From contig CM076275.1 in NCBI GenBank assembly GCA_038380795.1, forward strand, positions 1,366,501-1,430,500: a DNA stretch of 64,000 nucleotides. Reading direction: 5' to 3'. The first letter of the stretch is position 1; each line of letters opens with the position of its first letter. This DNA is from Pyrocephalus nanus. Lineage: Eukaryota; Chordata; Aves; Passeriformes; Tyrannidae. Under the pieces are notes generated by a model that was given only the letters and a program-made list of their open reading frames with translations, was not told where the DNA came from and ran no database searches. Positions 30,501-42,500 of the stretch are shown here, one piece after another. The position numbers and the translations under genes are program-made.

Positions 30501-33500
30501 ATTGCCCTGGACATGGGGAGGTGTTGGAGATGTTTAGCTGGCATGTGCTGGTGCCAGACAGATGTGGATTCAGGGGGAGGATCTATCGTTAGGGCTCGTG
30601 GGATGGCGGTCTAAATGAGCACCACGTACAGAGAGGGCAGCCTTGGGATTTCAGTCCACAGATACCAGTTTGTTCTACTTGTTCGTACAGTCATCCCCTG
30701 TCTTTAGTTTGCAGTTGTCCCTGTGTAACTGAGAAGGGGTTTTGGTGCAGTCTGAGGGGCAATAAGGCTGAGTCAGCACTCTGCCTAAGCATGTGCTTTA
30801 AGTCTGTAAGTAGTTTGATTGCTCCCAACGAAGCCGCTCATGTGCTCAGCATTAGGCATGTGTTTGAAATGAGTGGTAAAATCTACACAAATGAGGAGGG
30901 GGAGACTGGAAACACACAACGTTTAAAATCAAAGGTTTAGTGTAGTATTCTTCAGGAAAAGAGCTTTTGGCATTTAATCCATTGTAGGGACACACCGAGC
31001 TTAAATGTCACCTTCATTGGAAAAATGGTCGTCATCTGTTAATTTTATGTGACTGTCTTGATAAATGACCTGGTAACATAGCAAGCTCAAGTTCACTGTA
31101 GTCCTCTACAACCCCAGGCTTTGGACTGAGAGCAGCATTTTGGGATTATCCCTACGTCAGACCTCGGTTGAACTGAGTATACATACAAATAATTGTCCGC
31201 CAGCTTTTCTTATTACAAACATACACAGTTTGTGAAATTGGTTTACCATGTGCTGAAAATTTCTTTGATATTTTTAAAGCCTGTTCCTATGGCAACCAGA
31301 CCCCATAACAGAAGAGCTTTTTGATACTAAGAAATTCAGTTAACAACAGGAATAAAGGCATAGCAAAATAGCTTGTATTCTTTTTCTAAAAGCAAACAAA
31401 CAAACCAACCCCAGAAGAAAGCCCGGTGTCCTAAAGCAGCTTGGACCTGGATTACCAGATGGAAGGGCACACCCTGCTCAGCCTGGCCAGGGAGCTCACC
31501 CTTGGACACTCACACTGGTCCCAGCTCTGACAGTGGAGAACAATCAGGGAGTTCACAAGCATCTTCCTCTGAAGCAATTCATGGGTCTTTTTTTTCCCCC
31601 TTTTTTTTTTTTTTTTTTTTTTAATATGGAAAGGCTGAAGTGATTTGATGATTTGGTTTATGGGCAAGGAAACACGAGTTTTGCTTCTCAGAACTGGATG
31701 TCCCCTTTGTGCTTTGCTAATACAGAAACTGGCAGAACAGGCATTACTTTTTCTTTGACGTTGGGGCTTGCAGCCCTGTTTCCTTGTGTCTCATGACTGA
31801 GTGAATCAACACCTAATTAAACAGTCACATGAGGGACAGAGTAAAATGCTGCTCAGGCACTGATCCCTGTGAATCTTTAGAGAATAACTACTTACATCTG
31901 TCTTCCTCCTCTTCCAAGGAACCCTGAACAGCTGCAGCTTTGCTTTTTTAGTAATTTTTTTTTTTCCAAGAAAAGAATATCACGTAAATCTCGGCTAAAG
32001 CAATGCTGCCTGTGCAGATAAATGAGACCTGGGGAAGGAACACTTGGACGTACTCAAGAAAATGTTGAGAAATTGGACTGATTTGAGTTTGTGCTGGGGA
32101 TGACTTAGCTGAAAGCCTGAAGGTGTAGTCCTTGTGCATTTGACACTCCTGGAAATGTAACTGAAAATGTGAATGTTGGGCAAGGAGGTTTGGAGTGATC
32201 GGGGGGGATTCCTGATATTTTTAATACCAGTTGTAATTTTTTTGCTTGCAGCTCGTTATGAAGGTCCATAGCAATTTCTTTCCATCTCTGAGTGGCAAAT
32301 ACTTGTGTGGAGATTTATGGGGCTCTCAATTATCACTCGGTCACAAGTGCAGCCACCTTAATCAATTACGGGGCCGTGGCCTGCAGCCAAGGAATGCTCC
32401 AAGCCCCACGCTGCCTGCACCGGATGACTTTCACCACTGAGGCAATATTTTTTGCCTTTATAAAACTCACAGAACAAGTATTACAGGATGTTTCAATCAG
32501 CACGAGCAGATGGCTCCCTGCACCCCGACCCTGCTGTGCAGCAGGGCCAGGGTCTGCAGCGGGCGGGCGCTCTCCTTGCCCCGTGTGCTGGCACTGGATG
32601 TGCCGGTGGTTTGGGCACTCCAGGGAGTGGCATTTCCAGCTGAAGGTCTCCACCAGGGGTTATCCTGGCTGTCTGCTGCCAGGCCAGGGGGGTTTGGAGT
32701 GGAGGAGGGGTCTGGGCAGGTGCCCTGGCAGGGACCTGCTGCCTCCTGGGCACAGCATCGCCCACGCCAGCCCAGCTCACAGTTAAAAAGCGTGACAGAA
32801 AAAAAAATGCAGCTGTTTACATTCTTGTAGCCTGTAAAAATTTTTAGTTATATCTGTCTGATTAAAAAAAAAAAAAAAAAAAAGCTTATTTCTATGTGTT
32901 TACTTGGTGCAGAAATTGCCTGGCATGTCAGGCATAACTAAAGTACACAGCAATTTGGTTGTGCATCTTGCAGCTTTTTTTTTTTATTATTATCTCCTGA
33001 AGTAATGTATTGAGAATCTCAGTTTTCAGTGGTGCCAAAAGAAGAAAACTGCAGTAGTCCTTACAGTTGCTGGGAAGTGAATGAAAATAAAAACCTTAAA
33101 GACACTCTAAGCTGAAGATAAATATAGACAATAGAGTTTTAATATAGGGTTTAAATAGAGGGTTTTAATAGACAAACCCAATGTTTGCCTATTAAAAACA
33201 GAGAAATGTTAGGAGTCCTCAACCAAAGTAGTCTAGTTCCATCAAGAGTCATTCAAGGATTTATTATTATTATTAATATTGGTTGATAGCAATAGTGAAG
33301 CTACAGTGATCCCTCTAAGATGTTGTCCTTTTCATGGCAAGAGAGGTCTTGCAGTCAACATTGACTGTAATATATCTTCTTTCCTCTTCATTGTCTCATC
33401 TACTAATATTCATGATCTCCAAAATAAAAAGCATGAATTCACCATTAAGTTCCTCAAGCAGACTTTGCAGTTGATAAATCCAAGCCTGTGAGCTTGATTT

Positions 33501-36500
33501 TGTTCTGCTGAGTTAGTTTTTAAGTGTGGATTTAAGGACTGTTGAAGCTATCGTGACATCTCCAGAACTGTACAGTGGAAGGGAGGGAACACAGACATCC
33601 CCCCACGACCCTCCTCTGCTGCACTACACAATTCTGGGTGGTTTTAGAAGGCTCTTTATTTCCAGCAACTATGTGTGCTCATCAAAAGCAGTTTGTATTG
33701 GAACTTTTTTCTCCCCAACTTTTCATTAGACGCACACAATACTGAGCTATTTACACTTTATTTTTAATAGCTGCAGCAGAAGATTCTGCTCTGCACACCC
33801 GAGTGCACACAATAAAATAACTGTTTGGCAGGGGGAAAATGCCCTCTTGTCCTGCAGTACCAGTTGGTATTAGAGAGGTTTGTTCGGTGTTTTATTTATA
33901 GTAGATTGCGATTGGAAATGTGATACAAAACAAACACCAATGTTCCAGTGGCTTAACCGTGCATCAGATTTTTACTTTGATAGTTATTTTTATTTTCATC
34001 ATCTTTTATCATGACTTGAAAAATTACAGCAGTGAAGGGGAGGGTCAATCTGCTGAGGTCTCAGCATCCATGCTCTTAAGAGAGAGATAATGTTCCGTGT
34101 CCTGCCCTCCAGGAATGCTCCGGGCAGATTTGTAGCTGAGCTGGTGCTCCTTTACTGTGCTGGTAGAGGCAGTTCATTCCAGTCATGAGACCTCGTGCTG
34201 GTAGTGAGAATCCTGTGAATGGAGAGTTTATAACCTTTGCTTCTCTGTTGATTTATGGGGGTTTTGTCTTATTGCATATCAAAAGCCCTTTTTGAAGTGT
34301 TTGTTTAAAAATCTGGTTTCCTTTAAAGAAAAGGGGGCCCAGTTTTGAAACTCGTGAGGGCTGCTTGCTTGGAATTTTTTTTTGGAGGGATAAAAAAATG
34401 CACAAACCCCACATTTTTTTAGAAGTCTAACTCAGTGGCAATACTACTAAGGCAAGTGTTTTGGAGAGAAACGGTGTCCAAGTATTTCTAGTCAGATTTC
34501 AAATAAAATCCTAATTGGTTTTCTCTCTTTTGGTCTGCTGTGGCTTCCAGCTCCTACCTTCGTGCATTACTAAGCAATAAACATTTCTTGGCTCACTTAC
34601 GGGCTCTTTGTTGTGTGTGCTTCCAACATGTGTGAGGGAAGCCTTCCTTCAGGAGAAGGACTGAAAAAACTGGTTAAGGCAGCAAAGACCAAAAATGAAT
34701 CATTTCATTACTTTTTAGCCTGCGGTTGGAGCAAACTCTGTTGTCTGCTCGGTTTAAAATCAGATGATTTATACCCAAAAGGTGCATATGAGCATTTGCA
34801 GTAGTTTTAAACGTTTTCAGAAATGCCTTTGGATAAAATGAAAGGGGGAATTCTTTTTAGTGCTGTTTGGTTTTGAGGATGTTTTTGGCTTATGCATGTT
34901 TAAGAAGGTGCCACAGCCCTGGTCAGGCAGAGTCCACTGGGCTCAGGGCTGTTGGATGTGGTTGAACACCATCACCCACATCTTTCCCATCTGCAGTCAG
35001 GTGGATGGGCATGGATACTGCAGTATGTCCCTGGAAGGTGATGGGCTACAGCAGGAGATTTTGATAGTTCTTTTTTTTTTTAATTTCAGTGTTTTTCTGA
35101 ACTAGAATAATATTACCAGCTTTGTTTTTCAAGCTCATATTTATACACACACACACAAAGGAAAGCCTTCACCCTTTCAAAGAGATGCCTGGATATACAC
35201 CTAGGGAAGAGGATGGTGCATATCTCATCTTACAAAGGCCTGACTGTTTTCTTGGATATGGGTATGGTGTATGAGCAAACACTGAGTATCTGAAGTCCTT
35301 CCTCAAGCAATAAATATTCACTGATCTGGCTAAAGCACTGTTTACTCTCTGAACAATTTGAGTCTGTCTCTATTTGCAGAGAAATTCCTTCCAATATTTT
35401 TCCTGGTCAGTTGTTGGATGGAGGCTGGGTCTGCTTTCAAAGCACTTGTCTTTGAAGCGCATCAGGTTACCCTGAGGTAAAATGGAAACCTTAGATGTTA
35501 CTCCTGTAAATAAATGTTTACATAATACATGGCACTGAACTTCTCAGCATTGCATATCTAAGAAAAAAGGTCACTTTTGACATCAGTAACCTTTAGAGAG
35601 AGGTGCCTTTGCCACACAGGTAAAGAAAGTTACTGTGCACAGCACATTCCCGCACTAGATAAGAAGGTAGGAGAAGTCAGATGTTACTGCTTACATCTCC
35701 CAAAGCTTGGCATTTTAAGCTTTGAGGCAAGGCTGGGTTTAAGGCATGGGTCTCCTGTAAACAGCACATGCCCAATTTTGCTCATGTGAGTAATTCCATT
35801 GAATTCCCTGGCACTAGTGGTGTATGAAAAGCCAAGTGTGTAATGTATGTGTTTGTGGGGTCAGAGCCTCAGCTCTTTCTAAATGAGAAACTTCCTGTAA
35901 AGCATTCCTGGTAACAGAAGATAATGGTTTTATCTCTTTAGTTTTGCAGCTTTTGTGTCAAAACACTTGCCCAGCAGCAAACATAAAAATATTACCTTTC
36001 TATAGAACAGCAGCAAAACTGCTGTGGTATGAATAAATTAAGGATTTCTGCCTGAACTTAGTCCAGATGTGTAGCAGAAGAGGGAGCTTGGTGTTCCCCT
36101 GTTCCACAGGGCAAACATCTGAACTCTTGGGTCTGTTGGGTGTTGGGGGCAGAGCCCATGAACAAGTACATCAGCTCTGCCACTCTGTGATCCAGGGGAA
36201 TCATCGGCAGGCCTGTGCTTTGGGTTGTGGGATGCAGTGGAACAGGAGATCCTGATGATAAATGTGTTTCTGCTGCTTTTCTGTTTAAAATATTGGCAAA
36301 ACCTGTAGGTTTTCAGACACTGCAAAAAAAAAAAAAAATTTGAAGTAGAATTTATGATGTTGCAGCCTTCTGCCTTCATATATTAGTTGAGTTTTATTCA
36401 AGGAATGCAGAATTAGTAGCACAAGTGATTAGCCCCACATGAGCCCGTGACAAGACTTTTGATGTGCATTGCGTTTCTTTGGATTGCACAGTTCCTTTGT

Positions 36501-39500
36501 CACTTCCCTGTCCATCTCTCTCATTCCTCCCCTGCCATTTAGAGATTAAAGTTTGTTCAATTTCAGTCGCTGTTGTGATGCCCGGGCAGCCTTCCTCGCA
36601 TGGCAGGAGCAGTCAGGGGAGCCTCGTTCACACCTATGGGGCTGGTCGGGTTTTCCTTGGGGGGCATTATTTCACGTATTTAATTCCCCCCCCGTTGCCA
36701 TTCAATTGTCTCGCATGTTCGCGGTGCCTGCCGTGTCATATTAATGAGCCTTGCGGAGCGCTCAGTGCGCCCTTTGTTGGTGCGCGGGCGGGGAAGGGAC
36801 CGGCGGAGCGGGGCAGGGCCCGGGGCCCGTCCCTGAGGGAGCGGGATGGCGGCGGCCCGGGGCCCGTCCCTGAGGGAGCGGGATGGCGGCGGGAGCGGGG
36901 CCCGTCCCTGAGGGAGCGGGATGGCGGCGGGAGCGGGGCCCGTCCCTGAGGGAGCGGGATGGCGGCGGGAGCGGGGCCCGTCCCTGAGGGAGCGGGATGG
37001 CGGCGGGAGCGGGACCGTCCCTGAGGGAGCGGGATGGCGGCGGGAGCGGGGCCCGTCCCTGAGGGAGCGGGATGGCGGCGGGAGCGGGGCCCGTCCCTGA
37101 GGGAGCGGGATGGCGGCGGGAGCGGGACCGTCCCTGAGGGAGCGGGATGGCGGCGGGCATGGCGGGCGCAGGTGGCCCGCGCTGACGGGCGGTCACATGA
37201 TGGCGGGGAGAGCCGGCCCGGCCGCCGCGGCCCCGGCGCGGTGCGGGCCGTGAGGGGCGCGGGCCGTGAGGGCTGCGGGGAGCCCGCCCCGCTGTGACCC
37301 CCGGGCGGGCCGAGCGCCCCGGCCGCGGCTCTGAGGGCAGCGCGGCTGCCCGGGGACCGTGCCATGGGGACGCGGCCGGGGAGCAGCCCCGGCGGCCCGC
37401 GCTGAGCCCCGGCAGCACACGCGGAGCGGAGCGGGGCGGAGGCGGCGCCGCTCCCCGAGCAGAAGCCGCGGGCGGTGCGGATGGAGGGGCCGGATCTGGG
37501 TTATGAAACTGCGGGGCAGCGCGAACGCAGCCTGGTGCAACCCCCGGCGCCGCTGCCCTTAAGGTGGTTTTCGTGATCCTGTTGCTAGGATTAAGCCTTT
37601 TGCGTTGCCGCATGGAGAGTCTTTTGTTTGAGTTAAATTCAGACCTCTTGATATGTCACCTGACAGTCTTGTGGTTTTGGATGAATATGGCTCATTGCTA
37701 TTATTAACCTGAGTTGGCAGCCGGGCACAACAGGAGTTTATAGGGATTTCGAAAAGTGGAACTGCTCGGGGGACAAAGATGCTTCCCAGGTACGGTCACT
37801 GCACACTTCTTGAGATTATTTTGATTTTTTAAAAAGCTTATTTCCCCTGTGATGAAAATATTTCTTTTCCAGAGATATGAATCTTTTCATATCTTTTACA
37901 GATTTAATTTTTTAAATAGCTTTTATTATAATTTCATGCTAAATGGCACGAATGATTTTTTTTCCCTGAATTGATTCTGTCCGTTGTAATTTTGCAAAGG
38001 GAAGTGCAGTCTGCTTGAATAATGTAAAGCATTGTGTTCAGTGCTGGTGAATTTAACTGAAATGAGCTGTCTCGTTTGTGTGTGGTTTTAATTAAAACAG
38101 GTATTTCAAAAGAGCACGGAGCTTGTGTGTGTATGTGCAAATATTTGCATGCATGTGTTTGACTAAATCAGCTAAAAGCTGAGCAGGTGATCCTTAAAAT
38201 GACGTAAGTGAGGTAGTCCGGAAAATATTTTATGAAATTGCTAATACTGATTGTAAATTCCGAAGCTGTGTGAATTGCAAAGTTACTCAACATGCTACAC
38301 ATTTTTAAAAAACCTTCCCACCAACTGATTCTCAATATCACACTCCAGATTATGATTAATGTATTGACTAGGCTGCACCTAACCTGTAAATATTATGTCT
38401 TTTTGCTTGTGAAAAGGCATCTGGCTCATGTATTAGACTTTAGAGTATAAATTAGGTATCCTAATGAGAGTCAAGTGACTTGGTAGAAGGGAGAAAAAAA
38501 TGAAAACAAACTAAAGTCCGCTTCATACACAGTTAAAGACCTGGCCATAGCCAAGGAACTTGGAAGGCAGTCCAGGTCAGGTTTGTTACACTGCCTGTGG
38601 AATACCTGGCTGGTGCACTCTGTGCCTGGTGGACACAGTGTGTTGAGGATAAGCAGCACAAGTTTCCTGGAGCTCAAGAAGTGCAGCTATTCCAGGTGAG
38701 GATTGCTAAGCTGGTAAATGCCTGAGGCAGACTTAGGGATGGAGCAGGGAGCTGAGCTGCTGTGCTGCCCTGCCTGTGGACAGGTCAGCTCCGTCAGGAA
38801 AGGAAAAGGGGAGCGCTGGGGTGTCATTTGTGTCACAGAAACATCGTTCCCATGTGATAACGCTGAAACGTGTCCCCGCTGGGAGCAGTCAGGGGTGGCT
38901 GTCCCTGGGGTGATCCAGAATGTGTCTGCTCTTCCAGGCTGCCCAGAGCACGGGTCCTGTGACTTGTGTGGAAGCCTGGCCGAGGTCATGGTGGCAAAGG
39001 GCAGCGTCACCCGAGCGCTGGGCGAGCTCCTTCGCAATCCACCCTCGAGGGCTCCTCCCTGGCCCTGCTGAGGCTCAATCGCTGGATTTCTGTGCAGAAT
39101 CAGCAAGTGTTCACCACCAGTCACTCAGCCCTGGCGTGACCTCAGCTCTCGTAAAGACAGTTATCTTGCAAAATTTCTGCTAAGTGAAGGCCCCGTGGTT
39201 TCTCTGCTCCAGGCATCTTCTTCCTCCTCGCAGCCTTATGGTTGTGTTATGTCACCGGCACTTAAATGGAATCTCTCTCTTAAAATGCCAACTTTGCCAA
39301 TTGGTGGTGCTGCCTGGATCATCCTTGTGAATCCTGAGAAAGTTCTTTTGTGTTTCAGGTGTTACTTCTAAAAAAAATAAATAACCTGCCCATACCTCTA
39401 AAAAAAAATGATCTTCAAAGGTGGAAGCTTTATTAACATGCAGTACAGTTCTGTTTTCATTGCTTCCAGATTAGCTGTGCTCTTTCAGAATGGTCTATGC

Positions 39501-42500
39501 GGCTGTTTTTGTACGATAATGGTCAAATAATAAGTGAATTATTTAAATGCAGTAGGAAGGTATTAAAATATGTACAATACCCTCTCTAGGTATCCTGTAT
39601 ACTTGACTTTTTTTGTATCTTTTCAAAGCCAAAGGAAAGAAAATCCAGTAACAGAGAATAGAAATCTGCAGAGGAGTTTGGGCAGGAGAAGGGAATTCCT
39701 TGTTGGAAAAGGCGTCTCAATCAGGGGTGAGAGGAGTACGATATGGTGGTTGGACTGGGCAAGGACCGTTTTCCTTCTGCACCTGATCACCCTTCCCTAC
39801 AACAAAACAACTACAGGATCCTAAATACTGCTGGGCTGTGTAGGTGCAGGTGAGCATGTGTTGGTGGGGATGTCCATCTCCATGGAGCGTGGAGATGGAT
39901 CTGCATCCGACATCCCAGGGCACCCCGTGGAGCAGCCCTGCGCTTACAGCAGCCCTTCAGGACAGGCACGGGCTCTGTCAGGTGCTTGTGTGGAAGCTGG
40001 CTGGGTCTGCAACACCGATAATACCTGGAGAGTCATCTGCAGGAGCTGGAGATAAGCCCTGGAATCCCTGTGCCTGTTCTGCTGCTCATCCCGCGGGAGC
40101 CTGCGAGGGGAGCGCGGGGCAAGGTGGGCCCGCCGGCTGCTCTGCCTGGCTGTTCTGTCACCCTCTAAAAAGGTGCTAACATGAAAACCACGCAGAACAG
40201 ATAAGCTGGCATAAACTATAAATATCATTTGCGTAGATGCATTTAAAAATAGTTCCAAGTGATTCATCACCAGGCAGTTTTTATAACTATGGGTAACATG
40301 ATGTAGGAAAACAATAGTTTGATAGTTTCAACTTACTTTTTCGATGTTTAGTCACGTTCTGGTTTTGAGCAACTTTACTTCTTAGAAAACTCTTTTACAA
40401 TTCCTACCTGCTTAATATCTTGGCCAGCTTGCCTCAGTTGCTTCCCTTTATGACTTCTAAAATATCTGTGTTTATTAAAAAGTAATTGATACTATCTAAA
40501 CTGTGTTAGTATAAAATAGTTTTAAAACTAGAGTCTCAGAGGAAAAAGTAATACTAAGCTAAAGCTTTCACGTAATGAGGAAGCGCTGTTTGTATTGAAA
40601 GTGGGAACGAGGAGGAAGGGATGAATTTGCATTCAATCACAGGGGAAAATCCTGTATTTTAATTGATGGAGGGGCAATGAAGGATTTCTGTGTCATCTTG
40701 TTTCATCTATTAAAACTTGCCCAGAGTGAAATAATACCAATTTACAGTCATTCACTTCTTGCTGAGAAGTGTCAATGGCAGTAGTAAACTCCAGGAGTTG
40801 GAAACACAAGAAAATCCATCCTTGGAGAGCATTTGGAGTTCTGGATTGCCATGAATCTCGCAGTACAGGTGTCAGGAAGCACGTCATGGATCTGGAAATG
40901 TCAGCTCCAGGTAATATTCCTAGTGACTGAAGGTAAAAAAGGCAGGAAAACAAAAAGGGTGAAAGAGGGGAAGAGCTGAACAACAGTAGGGTTGAAGTGC
41001 GAACATACATTAAAATATCATTTTTCAGGCCTTGATTTTGTTATTATTAGTTTCTAATAATTTCATCTTAATTCATGTGGAAGTTTTCCATTCTGTCCCA
41101 GATAATTCCTTCCTTTTGCACTTTGTACTTGCATTAGCATCAGTGCAAGGGTGTTGGACTCCATAAATCCCCTCCAACCTTGACCAGTCTGTCACAGTGT
41201 GAGATCTGGGTTTATGTGATTTGTTTCTGAGACATCTGATACAGCATTTATCCATCAGCGGATTTCTACCCCATACAGGTGTTTCTGGACATGTCATTCT
41301 AGAAGAATCCCCACGTGTAGTGGAGATCTCTCAGGAGCAGTGTCGTGCTCAGAAGGAATTTGGCTTTTGTTTTTTCCCCCCCTCCCTGAACTCACAGCAC
41401 TGTGTGGAAAACATCTTTCCACTGGTGAATGATATCTGGGCTTTTCTTGGTGGGGGTTTTTGTTCTGGTTTTGTTTTTGTGTTTTCCTTTAAATCTAATC
41501 ATTTTCAAGGAAAGATCAAAGAGTGGCAGATAGGTCATGCTGGAGAAAGTTCTCATTAAGAATGTGTCATTTCCAGAGAAATGGAGAGATGGAGACTCAC
41601 CTTTCATTAACACTGCCAGAACATTTGATTCTGCGTCTCCCGGTTTTCCTGTAAGAATCTCAAGAAAACATCAGTTAAATGTCAAAGTTGGTTTCCATTT
41701 ATAAACAGAACTAATTATATTCAGAAGATCTAGGTCAGTTTTCATCTGCCTGAAGAGGAGCGCTGGAGTGCTGCCCTGGTATATTTGTTTTGAGAAGGCG
41801 CCCTGCCCATTGCAGGCAGGAATTTCTCCGTTCCTGGGGATAATCTAGCCAGATATCAAGCTTAACGGTATTTTAAACCTGCTAACAACAGAAGCAGAGC
41901 TACTCTGTGTCCTGCTTCCCCCTCGCCGGTGGGGGCGAGTCAGAGGTGCCAGGCTGCCTCTGTTTACTGTCTGTCTAAATGAACTTTCCCCCAGCTCTCT
42001 GAAAGGCCCTTCTGGTTTGGGAAGTGGCCTGCTATTGCCAGGGAATGTTTTTGCAAGGCTGAAATGTGCTCAAGGATGCTGTTATGTAACAGAGATAACG
42101 CTTCTTCGGAATTATCACAAATTATGATGGATAATAGCTACTAAATGCTTGTCTAGAGAAAGTTAAAATGCCATGTGAAGAAGCTGAGAAGTAAACAAGC
42201 TCTTGTTACCTTGATCAGATATGTTTCTGAATACACCAAGAGTTTTATATTTAGCTTTCTCTCCTCTTAGTGTGTAATCTGCTCTTGGAGCTTTTTATAA
42301 GTAGACTTTCCTAAGATCTGGAACAGCTACTGCCCTTCTTTGCCAGTAATTTCAAAGTCAAATATCAGAAGTACTAGGTAATGGAAGACATGCTTTTGTC
42401 TGAGTGTGAAGGAAATTCAGATGCATTGCAAGGGTGGAGCAAGCGATAGCACCTTTTTGGCAAGCAATTCCTTGTTATTGTCACACACTGTTTCTTTGTA

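Larger units (their letters stand above)
18534..36760 (+). other. FNIP1: FNIP1 intron 1, 5' part
   Basis: No coding exon, RNA gene or intact mobile element recognised. A chimeric mix of unique A+T-rich DNA, a CR1 piece (28409-28496), homopolymer T runs (20710-20731, 27502-27519, 31601-31622), an A run (32864-32883), a short 17-nt tandem duplication (25036-25069) and small TA/CA microsatellites (about 29183 and 35143). Open frames up to 170 codons (25373-25885, minus strand) look like chance. Confidence 0.65.

Noticed and set aside
36566..36780. Possible additional exon just upstream of the intronic island
   Set aside because: The open frame has no conserved peptide and no donor in a phase that would fit FNIP1 exon 2.
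36762..37613. 283-codon minus-strand open frame (and a 209-codon one) over the intronic island
   Set aside because: The translation is the 38-nt repeat in different frames ([13 protein letters not shown] peptides); no domain, no splice context.
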